DNA of 62,690 nt. Origin: Vulcanimicrobiota bacterium (lineage in GTDB: Bacteria > Vulcanimicrobiota > Vulcanimicrobiia > Eremiobacterales > Eremiobacteraceae). The translations under genes and the position numbers were made by a program. The DNA lies in contig JABCYQ010000016.1 in the NCBI GenBank assembly GCA_013290125.1, positions 1 through 62,690 on the forward strand, given 5' to 3'. Positions 1 to 8,862 of the stretch are shown here, piece after piece (the stretch's first letter is position 1; every line of letters starts with the position of its first letter). A model generated the notes under the pieces. The model ran no database searches and was not told where the DNA came from. It saw nothing but the letters and a program-made list of their open reading frames with translations.

Positions 1-22
1 ACGGGGCACGAGAAACCCTGTG

Positions 23-53
<31 letters not shown>

Positions 54-684
54 GTATTCCTTAGTGACCGATAGTGAACCAGTACCGTGAGGGAAAGGCG
101 AAAAGAACCCCGGGAGGGGAGTGAAAGAGAACCTGAAACCGTGTGCTTACAAGCCGTGAAAGGACTATGCCGCGCAAGCGGAATGTCTGATCGCGTGCCT
201 TTTGTGTAATGATCCGGCGAGTTAATGGTGCAGGCAGGTTAAGGGTGATGAGCCTGGAGCCTCAGCGAAAGCGAGTCTGAATAGGGCGCCAAGTGTCTGC
301 ATCATTAGACCCGAAACTGGGTGATCTATCCATGGCCAGGCTGAAGCGCAACTAAACTTGCGTGGAGGGCCGAACCTGTCGTTGTTGCAAAAACGTTGGA
401 TGAGCTGTGGATAGGGGTGAAAAGCCAATCGAACCCAGAGATAGCTGGTTCTCCCCGAAATAGTTCTAGGGCTAGCCTCGGATTTTAACCCGTAGGGGTA
501 GAGCACTGACAGGGCTAGGGGCCTTACCAGGTTACTGAACCCCATCAAACTCCGAATACTACGGCGTACAATCCGGGAGTCAGACAGTGGGGGATAAGCT
601 CCATTGTCGAGAGACAAACAGGTCAGATCGTCAGCTAAGGTCCCCAAGACATGGCTAAGTGGGAAAGGAAGTAGAGCCGCAATA

Positions 685-751
<67 letters not shown>

Positions 752-1600
752 GTTCTGCGCCGAAAACGTAACGGGGCTCAAGCCATGCACCGAAGCTACG
801 GACTGGATATCAGTTCGCTGATATCCTTTGGTAGGGGAGCGTTCTGTGATAGGCTGAAGCGCGACCGCGAGGACGCGTGGACGAAACAGAAGTGCGAATG
901 CCGGAATTAGTAGCGTAAAGTGGGGTGGGAAACCCCACCGCCGTAAGTCTAAGGTTTCCTGGGCTCTGTTTATCATCTCAGGGTTAGTCGGGACCTAAGC
1001 CGAGGCTGAGAAGCGTAGGCGATGGACAAGCCGTTCATATTCGGCTACCACCGATCCCGTTAGAACCTCTTCTTAACAAGACGCGTTTTCGGATGCGTCG
1101 CGTTAAGGCGAGGATCTAGAAGCGAAGGCGTGACGCAGGAAGTTAGTCGAGCACCCTATCGGATGGGTGTTTAAGCAAGTAGGGTGGGCCATAGGTAAAT
1201 CCGTGGTCCGGTAAGACCGAAACCCGAGGAGCGATGACGATCCAAAGCAATGCGGAGAAGTCGACGATACTCAACTGCCTAGAAAAGCGTCTAGCAAGGG
1301 CCATTGGTGCCCGTACCGCAAACCGACACCGGTAGACTGGCAGAGAATGCCAAGGCGACGAGAGAACCCCTGTTAAGGAACTCGGCAAATTAGCCCCGTA
1401 ACTTCGGGAAAAGGGGTGCCTGAGTAGCGTACACGCATTTACTGTGGTGGCGCGAAAAGGTCGCAGTGAATAGGCCCAAGCGACTGTTTAACAAAAACAC
1501 AGGTCTCTGCAAACGCGAAAGCGGACGTATAGGGGCTGACGCCTGCCCGGTGCTGGAAGGTTAAAAGGAGATGTTAGCCGCAAGGCGAGGCATTGAATTG

Positions 1601-2384
<784 letters not shown>

Positions 2385-2398
2385 AACGGTCCTAAGGT
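2385..2398 (+). other. rrl: 14-nt 23S micro-exon between two group I introns (E. coli 1918-1931)
   Basis: The bases AACGGTCCTAAGGT are the universally conserved 3' half of helix H69 and its junction. They are flanked on both sides by intron. They complete the I-CeuI-type target seen in uninterrupted 23S genes (TAACTATAACGGTCCTAAGGT). Correct rRNA needs both introns removed and this very short exon joined on each side. Confidence 0.93.
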
Positions 2399-2682
2399 GA
2401 TATCGATTGCCCCGCACGATCGTAAGATGGTGCGAGAATTCGGCTATATGCTGGAACATCCGAGAATCCGACGGTACGCGATTTCGATAGCGTGAAAATC
2501 CGAGCGGTGCGGACAATCAGCAGGGAAGACTCGAGCACATCGAGTCCCCTCAGAGACTACATGCCGAACGCCGCGCGCAAGCGCGGATGATGATATAGTC
2601 CGAGCCTCGCAGCGATGCGAGGAGGCTCGCAGAAATGACGAGTCCGCCGGCTGCTTAAAAGCAATCGGTCGTAACAAAACTG
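2399..2682 (+). mobile_element. Group I intron 2 in 23S rRNA (site L1931), no ORF, related to intron 1
   Basis: The intron begins after U1931 (CCTAAGGT, base 2398) and ends in G at 2682, before AGCGAAATTCC. The core shows GGACAATCAGCAGGGAAG at 2511-2528, CAGAGACTAC at 2551-2560 and GATGATATAGTCC near 2588. It shares long blocks with intron 1, including GGCTATATGCTGGAA, GCGGACAATCAGCAG and the whole R and S elements, so the two are clearly paralogous. At 284 nt it has no room for an endonuclease. L1931 is a known bacterial group I site, for example in Thermotoga and Simkania. A local copy of the intron-1 ribozyme without its endonuclease gene is the simplest reading. Confidence 0.92.
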
Positions 2683-2729
<47 letters not shown>

Positions 2730-2980
2730 CGACTTGGGCACTGTCTCAATGGGGGGCTCGGCGAAGTTGCAATACGGGTGAAGATGCCCGTTACCCGCAG
2801 CAGGACGGAAAGACCCCGTGGAGCTTTACTGTACCCTGATCTTGATTTCTAGAACTGACTGCACAGGATAGGTGGGAGGCTTTGAAGCCGGGTCCTCGGA
2901 CTCGGTGGAGCCACCCTTGGGATACCACCCTGTTGGTTCCGGGAATCTAACAAGCGGCCGTTATCCGGTCGGTGGACATG

Positions 2981-3015
<35 letters not shown>

Positions 3016-3176
3016 CAAAGAGTAACGGAGGCGCCCAAAGGTCAACTCAGGTTGGTCGGAAATCAACCGTAAGAGTGCATAGGCAGAAGTTGGCTTAACT
3101 GCGAGACGTACATGTCGAGCAGGGACGAAAGTCGGGCTAAGTGATCCGACGGTTTTGTATGGAAGAGCCGTCGCTT

Positions 3177-3225
<49 letters not shown>

Positions 3226-3252
3226 CCACATCGACGGGGAGGTTTGGCACCT

Positions 3253-3550
3253 CAACATCAAGGGGTGAAGCGGTGGAAACATCGCTTACCAATTCAGAAT
3301 CGGCTAATAACGGTGAACTCCAATCGTCTTTAGGACTGAAGACGAGGACAATACCGTGGGAAGTCGGACGCGAAAGCGTCTTGACCCCGTAACGACTGAG
3401 TCGCCGTCGCAAGACGGATTGACGAGATAGCGAGTCTTCGTTCGTAATACGGACGAAATCTATGACCGCTATAATACGCCGACCCCTCACTCGAGCAATC
3501 GAGAAGGGTGAAGATATAGTCTACACCATCAGGAATGATGGAGACATGTG
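3253..3550 (+). mobile_element. Group I intron 3 in 23S rRNA (site L2500), no ORF
   Basis: The conserved PTC sequence TTTGGCACCT (ending at U2500, base 3252) is followed by foreign sequence and resumes at 3551 with CGATGTCGG. The intron ends in G at 3550, preceded by the U-ending exon. Core elements differ from introns 1 and 2: GGACAATACCGTGGGAAG at 3346-3363, GTAACGACTGAG near 3389 and GAAGATATAGTCT near 3510. This points to another subgroup and an independent origin. No open frame of useful size fits within the 298 nt, so mobility would need an endonuclease in trans or reverse splicing. Confidence 0.9.
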
Positions 3551-3628
3551 CGATGTCGGATCGTCGCATCCTGGGGCTGTAGTAGGTCCCAAGGGTTTGG
3601 CTGTTCGCCAATTAAAGCGGTACGCGAT

Positions 3629-3669
<41 letters not shown>

Positions 3670-4049
3670 TGTGGGCGTCACAGACTTGAGGAGCGCTGAC
3701 CCTAGTACGAGAGGACCGGGTTGGACGAACCGCTAGTGAACCGGTTGTCACGCCAGTGGCAGAGCCGGGTAGCCACGTTCGGATCTGATAAACGCTGAAA
3801 GCATCTAAGCGTGAAGCAGACTCCAAGATAAGGTCTGGAACCGCAAGGTGAAGACTCCTGGTAGACCACCAGGTAATAGGCCGGAGGTAGAAGCGCAGTA
3901 ATGCGTGCAGCTGACCGGTACTAATCAGTCGGAGAGTTATTCACTCGCAATCATCATAGTTGCGAATGAAGTTGCAAGATACACACCACACTATTGACGA
4001 TTTCCCGCTATGCAGTTTTCAGCGAGCATGCACGTGCGCGCTGCAAAGT

Positions 4050-4168
4050 TTCCGGTGCCGATGGTGGTGGGGCCACACCCGTTCCCATTCCGAACACGGC
4101 AGTTAAGCCCACTAACGCCGATGGTACTGCAACCGCAGGGTTGTTGGGAGAGTAGGAAGGCGCCGGAT
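4050..4168 (+). rRNA. rrf: 5S ribosomal RNA
   Basis: The segment has the 5S hallmarks: a terminal stem TCCGGTG/CGCCGGA, the loop B/C block CACACCCGTTCCCATTCCGAACACGG and AGTTAAGCCC, and the 3' domain GGGAGAGTAGGAAGGCGCC. It is about 118 nt. It lies about 105 nt after the 23S end, the usual place in a 16S-23S-5S operon. I see no tRNA in the 23S-5S spacer. The ends are set from the terminal stem and may be off by 2 or 3 nt. Confidence 0.95.
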
Positions 4169-4176
4169 TACTAGAC

Positions 4177-4210
4177 GAGCCGACCGCGAGCGATCGCGGC
4201 CGGCTCTTTT
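4177..4210 (+). terminator. Rho-independent terminator of the rRNA operon
   Basis: An inverted repeat GAGCCGACCGCG / CGCGGCCGGCTC with a short loop is followed directly by TTTT. It stands 9 nt after 5S, as expected for the end of the rRNA operon. Confidence 0.85.
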
Positions 4211-4257
4211 CTATGTCGCATGACCCAAACGTGCTGCGCCGAACGTGAGCTTTAGCG

Positions 4258-4560
4258 ATGAACGAGAAAACTTTGACGGCCGCTCACGAAGCATCCATGA
4301 ATCACCGGCCGAGGATCCTGGCGAGCACTCTCTGCGGTTGCTTCTACTGCCGCAAGTTCTTCGAACCACGCGAGATCGAAGACTGGACAGACTTCGACGA
4401 TAAGGGAGTCGGCATGACCGCACTTTGTCCCAGGTGCGGGATCGACTCCGTACTCCGTTCAATCTCCGGTTTTCCGTTGACCGAATCGTTCCTCGGCCAA
4501 ATGAACAATCGCTGGTTCGGAAAGCGACGACCCGACAAACAGTCGAATAAGACGCGCTAG
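4258..4560 (+). CDS. Small cytoplasmic protein with two Cys pairs (putative zinc-binding)
   Basis: This 100-residue protein has CGCFYC near residue 26 and CPRCGIDSV near residue 60. The spacing suits a four-Cys zinc knuckle or ribbon. I recognise it as a widespread uncharacterised bacterial family with an HR..I..S..CGCFYC block and a GID-V / SG-PL motif, but its function is unknown to me. No signal peptide or membrane segment is present. It follows the rRNA terminator and has its own unit. M14 (4297) is an alternative start close to the conserved HRPRI segment. Its stop codon lies inside the upstream copy of a 125-bp direct repeat. Confidence 0.75.
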   Translation: MNEKTLTAAHEASMNHRPRILASTLCGCFYCRKFFEPREIEDWTDFDDKGVGMTALCPRCGIDSVLRSISGFPLTESFLGQMNNRWFGKRRPDKQSNKTR

Positions 4561-4675
4561 ACCGCCGCCTCAGCGCCATGATATACCGCCCCGTAAAAGA
4601 AGGCACATACGCGACATCGTTCTTCCGGAGGTCAAGCCAGCGCTCGAGTGGACCGGCGGACGACCCGAAAAGGTT
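4551..4675 (+). repeat. Direct repeat copy A, containing a degenerate 5' fragment of an Uma2 gene
   Basis: About 125 bp are repeated, with scattered mismatches, at 5343-5469, where the segment is the promoter and first codons of the intact Uma2 gene. Shared blocks include GACGCGCTAGACC, TGATATAC, GCGACATCGTTCTTCCGGA and GCGCTCGAGTGGA. In copy A the start codon is lost (ACATACGCG against ACATGCGCG) and no long frame follows, so this is a decayed remnant. It lies just upstream of the 194-residue membrane protein gene and may still supply its promoter. Confidence 0.75.
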
Positions 4676-4759
4676 GCGCGCGCATTCTCGCAAAGTCGAA
4701 CGCGCCCGCTAAGCCGGGTCAAGTAGAAAGCCCGCCATTGCGCAACGTGAGGTAGCCTC

Positions 4760-5344
4760 ATGCACTTGGATGTCGTCAACGTCATCGCCACGGTGGGCAC
4801 CTTCGTCGTGATCGCGGCATCGGCGGTTGCAGCGTTGATTCAACTTCGGCATATGCGCGGCAGCAATCAGATCACGGCGCTCAATGAATTCCGCGAGACA
4901 CTCGAGTCCGGCGAAATCAGCGACGCCCAGCGTTTCGTTTCGTTCGTGCTTCCCGAGCGGATGCTTGACCAGGCCGAGCGATTGAAAATGATCACGCTAC
5001 CGTTTAGCGGTGACTACGAAAAGATCGGGACGATCGCCAACCTTTTCGAGAGCCTGGGCGAATTCGTGAAGATCGGCATCATTGACGCGAAGATCGCGTG
5101 CGACATCTGGGGGGTCGTGGTGGTCCGCAATTGGAACGCGCTTTCGCCTCTGACTACCTATATTCGGACTACACTCGGTATCCCGCAACTTTGGGAGAAT
5201 TTCGAATATCTTACAATTCTGGCAAAGCGCTATCTGGAGCGGTATCCGAATGGAACGTATCCCTCAAACATGCCGCGCATGCCCGAGGACCGGCGGTTGC
5301 TAGATACGATCAAACAAGACCCGGGTCCCCGACCGACTCCGTGA
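4760..5344 (+). CDS. Membrane-anchored protein of unknown function, DUF4760-like
   Basis: The 194-residue protein starts with a short cytosolic or periplasmic stub and one strong membrane helix (about residues 6-27, VGTFVVIAASAVAALIQL). A soluble alpha-helical region with LNEFRETLES and an E-D-rich middle follows. The start HLDVVNVIATVGTFVVIAASAVAALIQLRH is nearly repeated in the 177-residue protein at 58628-59161, so the two are paralogues, as are their middle segments (IANLFESLGEFVKIGII against IYNHVGSFVRSGLI). The DUF4760 assignment rests on this layout only. It sits between a decayed and an intact Uma2 gene, each led by the same repeat. Confidence 0.65.
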   Translation: MHLDVVNVIATVGTFVVIAASAVAALIQLRHMRGSNQITALNEFRETLESGEISDAQRFVSFVLPERMLDQAERLKMITLPFSGDYEKIGTIANLFESLGEFVKIGIIDAKIACDIWGVVVVRNWNALSPLTTYIRTTLGIPQLWENFEYLTILAKRYLERYPNGTYPSNMPRMPEDRRLLDTIKQDPGPRPTP

Positions 5345-5469
5345 CGCGCTAGACCCCCGCGCCGGCGCCGTGATATACTGCCCCGTGAAAGAGTGTACAT
5401 GCGCGACATCGTTCTTCCGGAAGCAAAACCCGCGCTCGAGTGGATCGGCGGCCGCGTCGTCCAAAAGGT
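5343..5469 (+). repeat. Direct repeat copy B (promoter and first codons of the Uma2 gene)
   Basis: This is the intact partner of copy A at 4551-4675. It starts at the stop codon of the 194-residue gene and runs into codon 20 or so of the Uma2 gene. The two copies flank the membrane protein gene, so that gene plus one repeat forms a unit of about 790 bp that could have arisen by tandem duplication followed by loss of the first Uma2 body. Confidence 0.75.
5371..5379 (+). promoter_or_regulatory. Candidate extended -10 promoter for the Uma2 gene
   Basis: TGATATACT matches the extended -10 pattern TGnTATAnT and lies about 20 nt before the chosen start codon. The other repeat copy has the weaker TGATATACC. 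No convincing -35 is seen, which extended -10 promoters do not need. This is a motif call only. Confidence 0.4.
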
Positions 5470-5938
5470 GAGCCCGCAGCGAAAGCATGCGCTTGCGCAA
5501 ACGCGATTTGCGATCGCACTTGAGGCGTGGGCGCGAGCAGGCGGTCGTGGAACGGTCGGCACCGAGTGGGAATTCCGGCTCAAGCCGCCAGAGGAAGTGC
5601 GCCGCCCGCTCGTGCCCGACGTCGCGTTCGTTTCATTCGACCGTCTGCCATACGACGATGAGGCGGCCGCCGACGTACCGCACGTCGCACCCGAAATCGT
5701 GGTCGAAGTTCTCTCACCAAGCGATCGGCAACGCGACGTCGACGAGAAGATCCGCATTTATCTCGCATGCGGCACAAATCTGATTTTCCTGGTCGACACT
5801 GAAGTGCAAACCGTCACCCTACGCGATGCCTTCAACACAGCCTGCTATTCGCGCGAGGTCGTCCTTGAACACCCAGCGATGCCCGATTTCGCACTTCACG
5901 CCAGCGAATTGTTTGAACGGATCAGGCCCAAGCCGTAG
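5399..5938 (+). CDS. Uma2 family (DUF820) restriction-endonuclease-like protein
   Basis: The 179-residue protein has the PD-(D/E)XK-like layout of the Uma2 family: an N-terminal block, then RPLVPDVAFVSFDR (catalytic Asp), PEIVVEVLSPSDR (catalytic Glu), and DEKIRIYLACGTNLIFLVD (conserved Lys and core strand). The length is typical. Uma2 proteins are abundant in cyanobacteria and soil bacteria and their cellular role is unclear; many copies sit near mobile DNA. I chose ATG 5399, 6 nt after GAAAGAG, over GTG 5393. Its 5' end is repeated upstream at 4551-4675 as a remnant. Confidence 0.88.
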   Translation: MRDIVLPEAKPALEWIGGRVVQKVSPQRKHALAQTRFAIALEAWARAGGRGTVGTEWEFRLKPPEEVRRPLVPDVAFVSFDRLPYDDEAAADVPHVAPEIVVEVLSPSDRQRDVDEKIRIYLACGTNLIFLVDTEVQTVTLRDAFNTACYSREVVLEHPAMPDFALHASELFERIRPKP

Positions 5939-6142
5939 CGAGCCCTACGACGATGACTTGGGCGGTTCAGATCCTATTTCGATAGTGATCCTCACGATAA
6001 CATCGACCGACTGACATTCCTCAGACGAACGCGCCTCCGGTTCAGCCGGCTTTTTGAATTCAAGTGTCGAGATCGTCGGTATAAGCGGAGCGCGGCGCCG
6101 CAACGTCGGGTCGTTCATGACCGGCTCCGCGCCACTGCGCCG

Positions 6143-6505
6143 CTAAGGACTCACAGTGACGGCGACCTTCACCGTCTGTCCATTAGTGTCCGTGACATTG
6201 ATAGAGCACGATCCAACCGCGAGCGCCGAAACCGAAAAGGCGTTGGTCGTGTTCTGCACAGGCGTCACCGTCGCGATGGTAACGTCACTGCTCTGCGCAG
6301 TAAAGAACGTATTGCCCGTTTCACTTGCGGTGATGGTCTGAGTCTGGGTTGGCCCGCTCGTTTTCATCGTCAGACTCTTGGGCGTCACGATCAGTTGAGG
6401 CGTTGGAGATGGCTTCGGTATCGGGAAAAGGCCGCTTAACGCCCCAGCGCTACAACCGGCCGCGAGAGTCGACGCTGTCAAAAGCGCGAGCAGTGCGATC
6501 TTCAC
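6143..6505 (-). CDS. Small lipoprotein with a bacterial Ig-like (BIG2-type) domain
   Basis: The 120-residue protein opens with a lipoprotein signal (KIALLALLTASTLAAGC, lipobox LAAGC), then a short Pro-rich linker (FPIPKPSPTPQ). One Ig-like domain of about 85 residues follows (LIVTPKSLTMKTSG... to a final VKVAVTVSP). Such domains occur in surface-exposed, adhesive or structural proteins. I start it at GTG 6505 because AAAGGTGG stands 5 nt upstream; a longer ATG frame has no such site and would put charged residues ahead of the signal. It is a single gene. The 200 bp between it and the Uma2 stop (5939-6142) hold nothing I can recognise. Confidence 0.75.
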   Translation of the reverse strand: MKIALLALLTASTLAAGCSAGALSGLFPIPKPSPTPQLIVTPKSLTMKTSGPTQTQTITASETGNTFFTAQSSDVTIATVTPVQNTTNAFSVSALAVGSCSINVTDTNGQTVKVAVTVSP

Positions 6506-6519
6506 AAATCCACCTTTCC

Positions 6520-6559
6520 GCGGGATTATGCCCGCCCCGGAATGCGGGAGCATGCCCGC
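6520..6559. repeat. Two tandem 16-bp palindromes upstream of the lipoprotein gene
   Basis: GCGGGATTATGCCCGC (6520-6535) and GCGGGAGCATGCCCGC (6544-6559) are close copies 8 bp apart, each an inverted repeat GCGGG/CCCGC. They cover the region just upstream of the lipoprotein ribosome binding site. They could be operators or hairpins in the leader. Confidence 0.55.
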
Positions 6560-6719
6560 CTAGGAATATGCTACAGTCGAAGCAGCCCAGATTCTATCCG
6601 TGAAACCACGCAACGTCGGCCGGACATAGCTGTCTAGAACGCAGCACTCAGGCGCGTGACAGGCCGCAGGCCGCCGATGCTGAAATCGCCGAGCCCGAAC
6701 CGGAGAACGGAGTCGTGCG

Positions 6720-8012
6720 ATGATCTCGTCGCCAATCACGTGCCGCCGGTTTGTCGGCCGGCGGTCTCAGCTCGACCTTCTCAAGGTCCAGTGGCGCTCG
6801 AGCCGTGCCGGGCGCGGTTCAACGGTCCTCGTCGCCGGTGACGCGGGCCTCGGAAAGTCGCGATTGGTCCGCGAGTTCTGCGAGTCCGCGATCGGCGACC
6901 GCCACACCACAGCGTTCGGCGAGTGCCTGGAATATGCACGCGGCTCGTTCGCGCCGTTCGTCGCCGTCCTGCGCGCGCTCGTCGCGTCGCGACCCGAAGC
7001 GCTTGACGATGCCCTTGCCGTGCGGCGCATCCTCGCACCGCTCATCCCGGAGTTTGCCGCCGCTGGAGTTCCGCCACCGGAAGTGAATCGGCGACAGCAG
7101 TTCGACGCCTACGTCGAGGCGCTCAACCGTCTGCTCGGTCCGGCCGGCGCCGCCATCATCATCGAAGATATCCACTGGGCCGACGAAGGGACGCTCGGGC
7201 TGCTGCAACACCTCGTCGGCGCCGTGCCGGACCTCCCGCTCCTTTTGATCGTGACCCATCGCTCCGACGAACTCGACCGGAGTCATAGGCTCGTACCGGT
7301 CGTCGCCAAGATCGCTCGCAAGAGCGCGGTTCACCAGACGCGAGTGGAGCGATTCAACGAAGACGAGATGGACGAGTGGCTCGGTGAAATCGCAAAGGCC
7401 AATCCTCGGCTATCGCGCGTCGCTTTGCAGAACGCCCGGCATCTCGCCGAAGGCAATCCGCTTTTCGCCGAAGAGCTGATCACGCATGCGATCGGCGGCG
7501 CCACAGGCGACCTACCGCTCACGTTGCGGCAAGCCGTCCTCGAACGACTGCGGCCACTGCCGAAAGATGCGCGCCTCGTTCTCGTCGTGGCGGCAGTTGT
7601 CGGTGAGCGCTTCGATCCCGAAATCGTCGCGGAGGCAGCGCGCCAACCGCTCGCGGATGTGTTCGAGGTTTTAAGGCGCGCGCGCGATCTCGGACTTGTC
7701 GCCGGCGAAACGCGCGCGGCGTTCGAGCTTTACCGCCGGATCGGGGCGTCGCGAGACGCTCGCCGGCTCGACGCGATACTTTCACCAAAAGGCCGGCGGG
7801 GAAAGCGCTCCGGCGGGCTCAGCGAACGCGAGCGCGATGTTGTACGCCTCGTCGCTCTCGGGAAATCGAACAAATCGATCGCGGCCGAGCTGTCGATAAG
7901 CGGGCGAACCGTCGAAAATCACATCACCTCGGCGCTCAAGAAATTCGGCGTGACATCGCGAACCGAGCTTACCGCGCGGCTTGCGCGAAACCAGGACAAC
8001 GTCACGCCGTGA
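6720..8012 (+). CDS. LuxR-family regulator with AAA ATPase domain, lacking the usual TPR region
   Basis: The 430-residue protein begins with an AAA_16-type domain (FVGRRSQL, Walker A GDAGLGKS at 40-47, Walker B IIIEDIHWAD near 145). It ends with a LuxR/GerE helix-turn-helix from residue 367 (LSERERDVVRLVALGKSNKSI, then RTVENHI). Related MalT/LAL-type regulators are usually about 850-950 residues, with a long TPR sensor region between. Here the end of the ATPase lid (RRARDLGLVAGE) joins directly to the last pre-HTH segment (AFELYRRIGASRDARRLDAIL), so some 450-500 residues appear to be missing in frame. It may be a constitutive or partner-dependent regulator. ATG 6720 fits the domain start; GTG 6717 is adjacent. 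Confidence 0.85.
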   Translation: MISSPITCRRFVGRRSQLDLLKVQWRSSRAGRGSTVLVAGDAGLGKSRLVREFCESAIGDRHTTAFGECLEYARGSFAPFVAVLRALVASRPEALDDALAVRRILAPLIPEFAAAGVPPPEVNRRQQFDAYVEALNRLLGPAGAAIIIEDIHWADEGTLGLLQHLVGAVPDLPLLLIVTHRSDELDRSHRLVPVVAKIARKSAVHQTRVERFNEDEMDEWLGEIAKANPRLSRVALQNARHLAEGNPLFAEELITHAIGGATGDLPLTLRQAVLERLRPLPKDARLVLVVAAVVGERFDPEIVAEAARQPLADVFEVLRRARDLGLVAGETRAAFELYRRIGASRDARRLDAILSPKGRRGKRSGGLSERERDVVRLVALGKSNKSIAAELSISGRTVENHITSALKKFGVTSRTELTARLARNQDNVTP

Positions 8013-8087
8013 CGGCTTACGACGGAATTCGGTCGGGATCGAAATTCAACCGGATGGCGCGACCGGAAAAAGGCCGCCAGCGAGCAT

Positions 8088-8819
8088 CTAGAGGGAATCG
8101 AGCCGACCGCCGTCCACGATCAGCGTCGTGCCGTTGACGAATTTCGCATCATCTGACGCCAAGAAGCAGATCGCGGCTGCGAGATCTTCCGGCTTCCCGA
8201 TAGCTCCGGTCACCTTCTCCGCGCCGCTCTTTACGTTTGGATTATTCCAGAGCATGGGAGTGTCAACCGCTCCAGGGGCGACTGCATTGACCCGGATCTG
8301 CCGCGATGCCATCTCGATGCTAAAGCCGCGCGTAAACGCCTCAATAGCGCCTTTAGACGAGGCGTAAGGCACCACATTCGGCGTGGTGGCGTGCGCGTGC
8401 ACCGAGCTGAGGTTGACGAACGACGAGCCGGGGCGCATGTGCGGGGCGCCGTACTTCGCAAAAAAGAAGACCGAACCGAGGTTCGTGGTCAACACGTGGA
8501 AGAAATCAGACTCCACTGTTTCCACGATCGGCGTGAACGTCATCATTGCCGCGTCGTTGACGATGACGTCGATAGCGCCGTATTGCGCGACCGCCTGAGC
8601 GATCACTGACTGTACTTGCGCCGTATCCCCGACATCGACCGCGACGGCGATCGAATGCCCGCCAGCAGCAGCGATCGCGGAAACGGTGGCGGAAGCAGCG
8701 TCGAGATGCAGATCGGCGACCACCACGTTGCCACCTTCGGCGGCCATCTGAAGACAGGTCGCGCGGCCGATCCCCGAACCGCCGCCGGTCACGATACACG
8801 TCTTTCCGGTGAACCTCAT
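8088..8819 (-). CDS. Short-chain dehydrogenase/reductase (SDR), NAD(P)-dependent
   Basis: The 243-residue classical SDR has the cofactor motif TGGGSGIG at 11-18 and the catalytic set N113, S139, Y152 and K156 (YASSK). NDAA stands in place of the usual NNAG at 88-91, and VNAVAPGAVDTPM is in the expected place. The substrate cannot be read from sequence; the family acts on sugars, steroids, acyl chains and many alcohols. I start it at ATG 8819, where family homology begins (MRFTGKTCIVTGGG). An upstream ATG at 8864 would overlap the divergent glycosidase start. The two genes diverge across about 43 bp and may share control. Confidence 0.88.
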   Translation of the reverse strand: MRFTGKTCIVTGGGSGIGRATCLQMAAEGGNVVVADLHLDAASATVSAIAAAGGHSIAVAVDVGDTAQVQSVIAQAVAQYGAIDVIVNDAAMMTFTPIVETVESDFFHVLTTNLGSVFFFAKYGAPHMRPGSSFVNLSSVHAHATTPNVVPYASSKGAIEAFTRGFSIEMASRQIRVNAVAPGAVDTPMLWNNPNVKSGAEKVTGAIGKPEDLAAAICFLASDDAKFVNGTTLIVDGGRLDSL

Positions 8820-8862
8820 GATGGCAAAAGGCGTTCGCCCTTTGCGGCGAACATCCGTCGGC

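Noticed and set aside
3946-4049. tRNA gene in the 23S-5S spacer
   Set aside because: No acceptor-stem, T-loop GTTCGA or CCA-proximal pattern is present.
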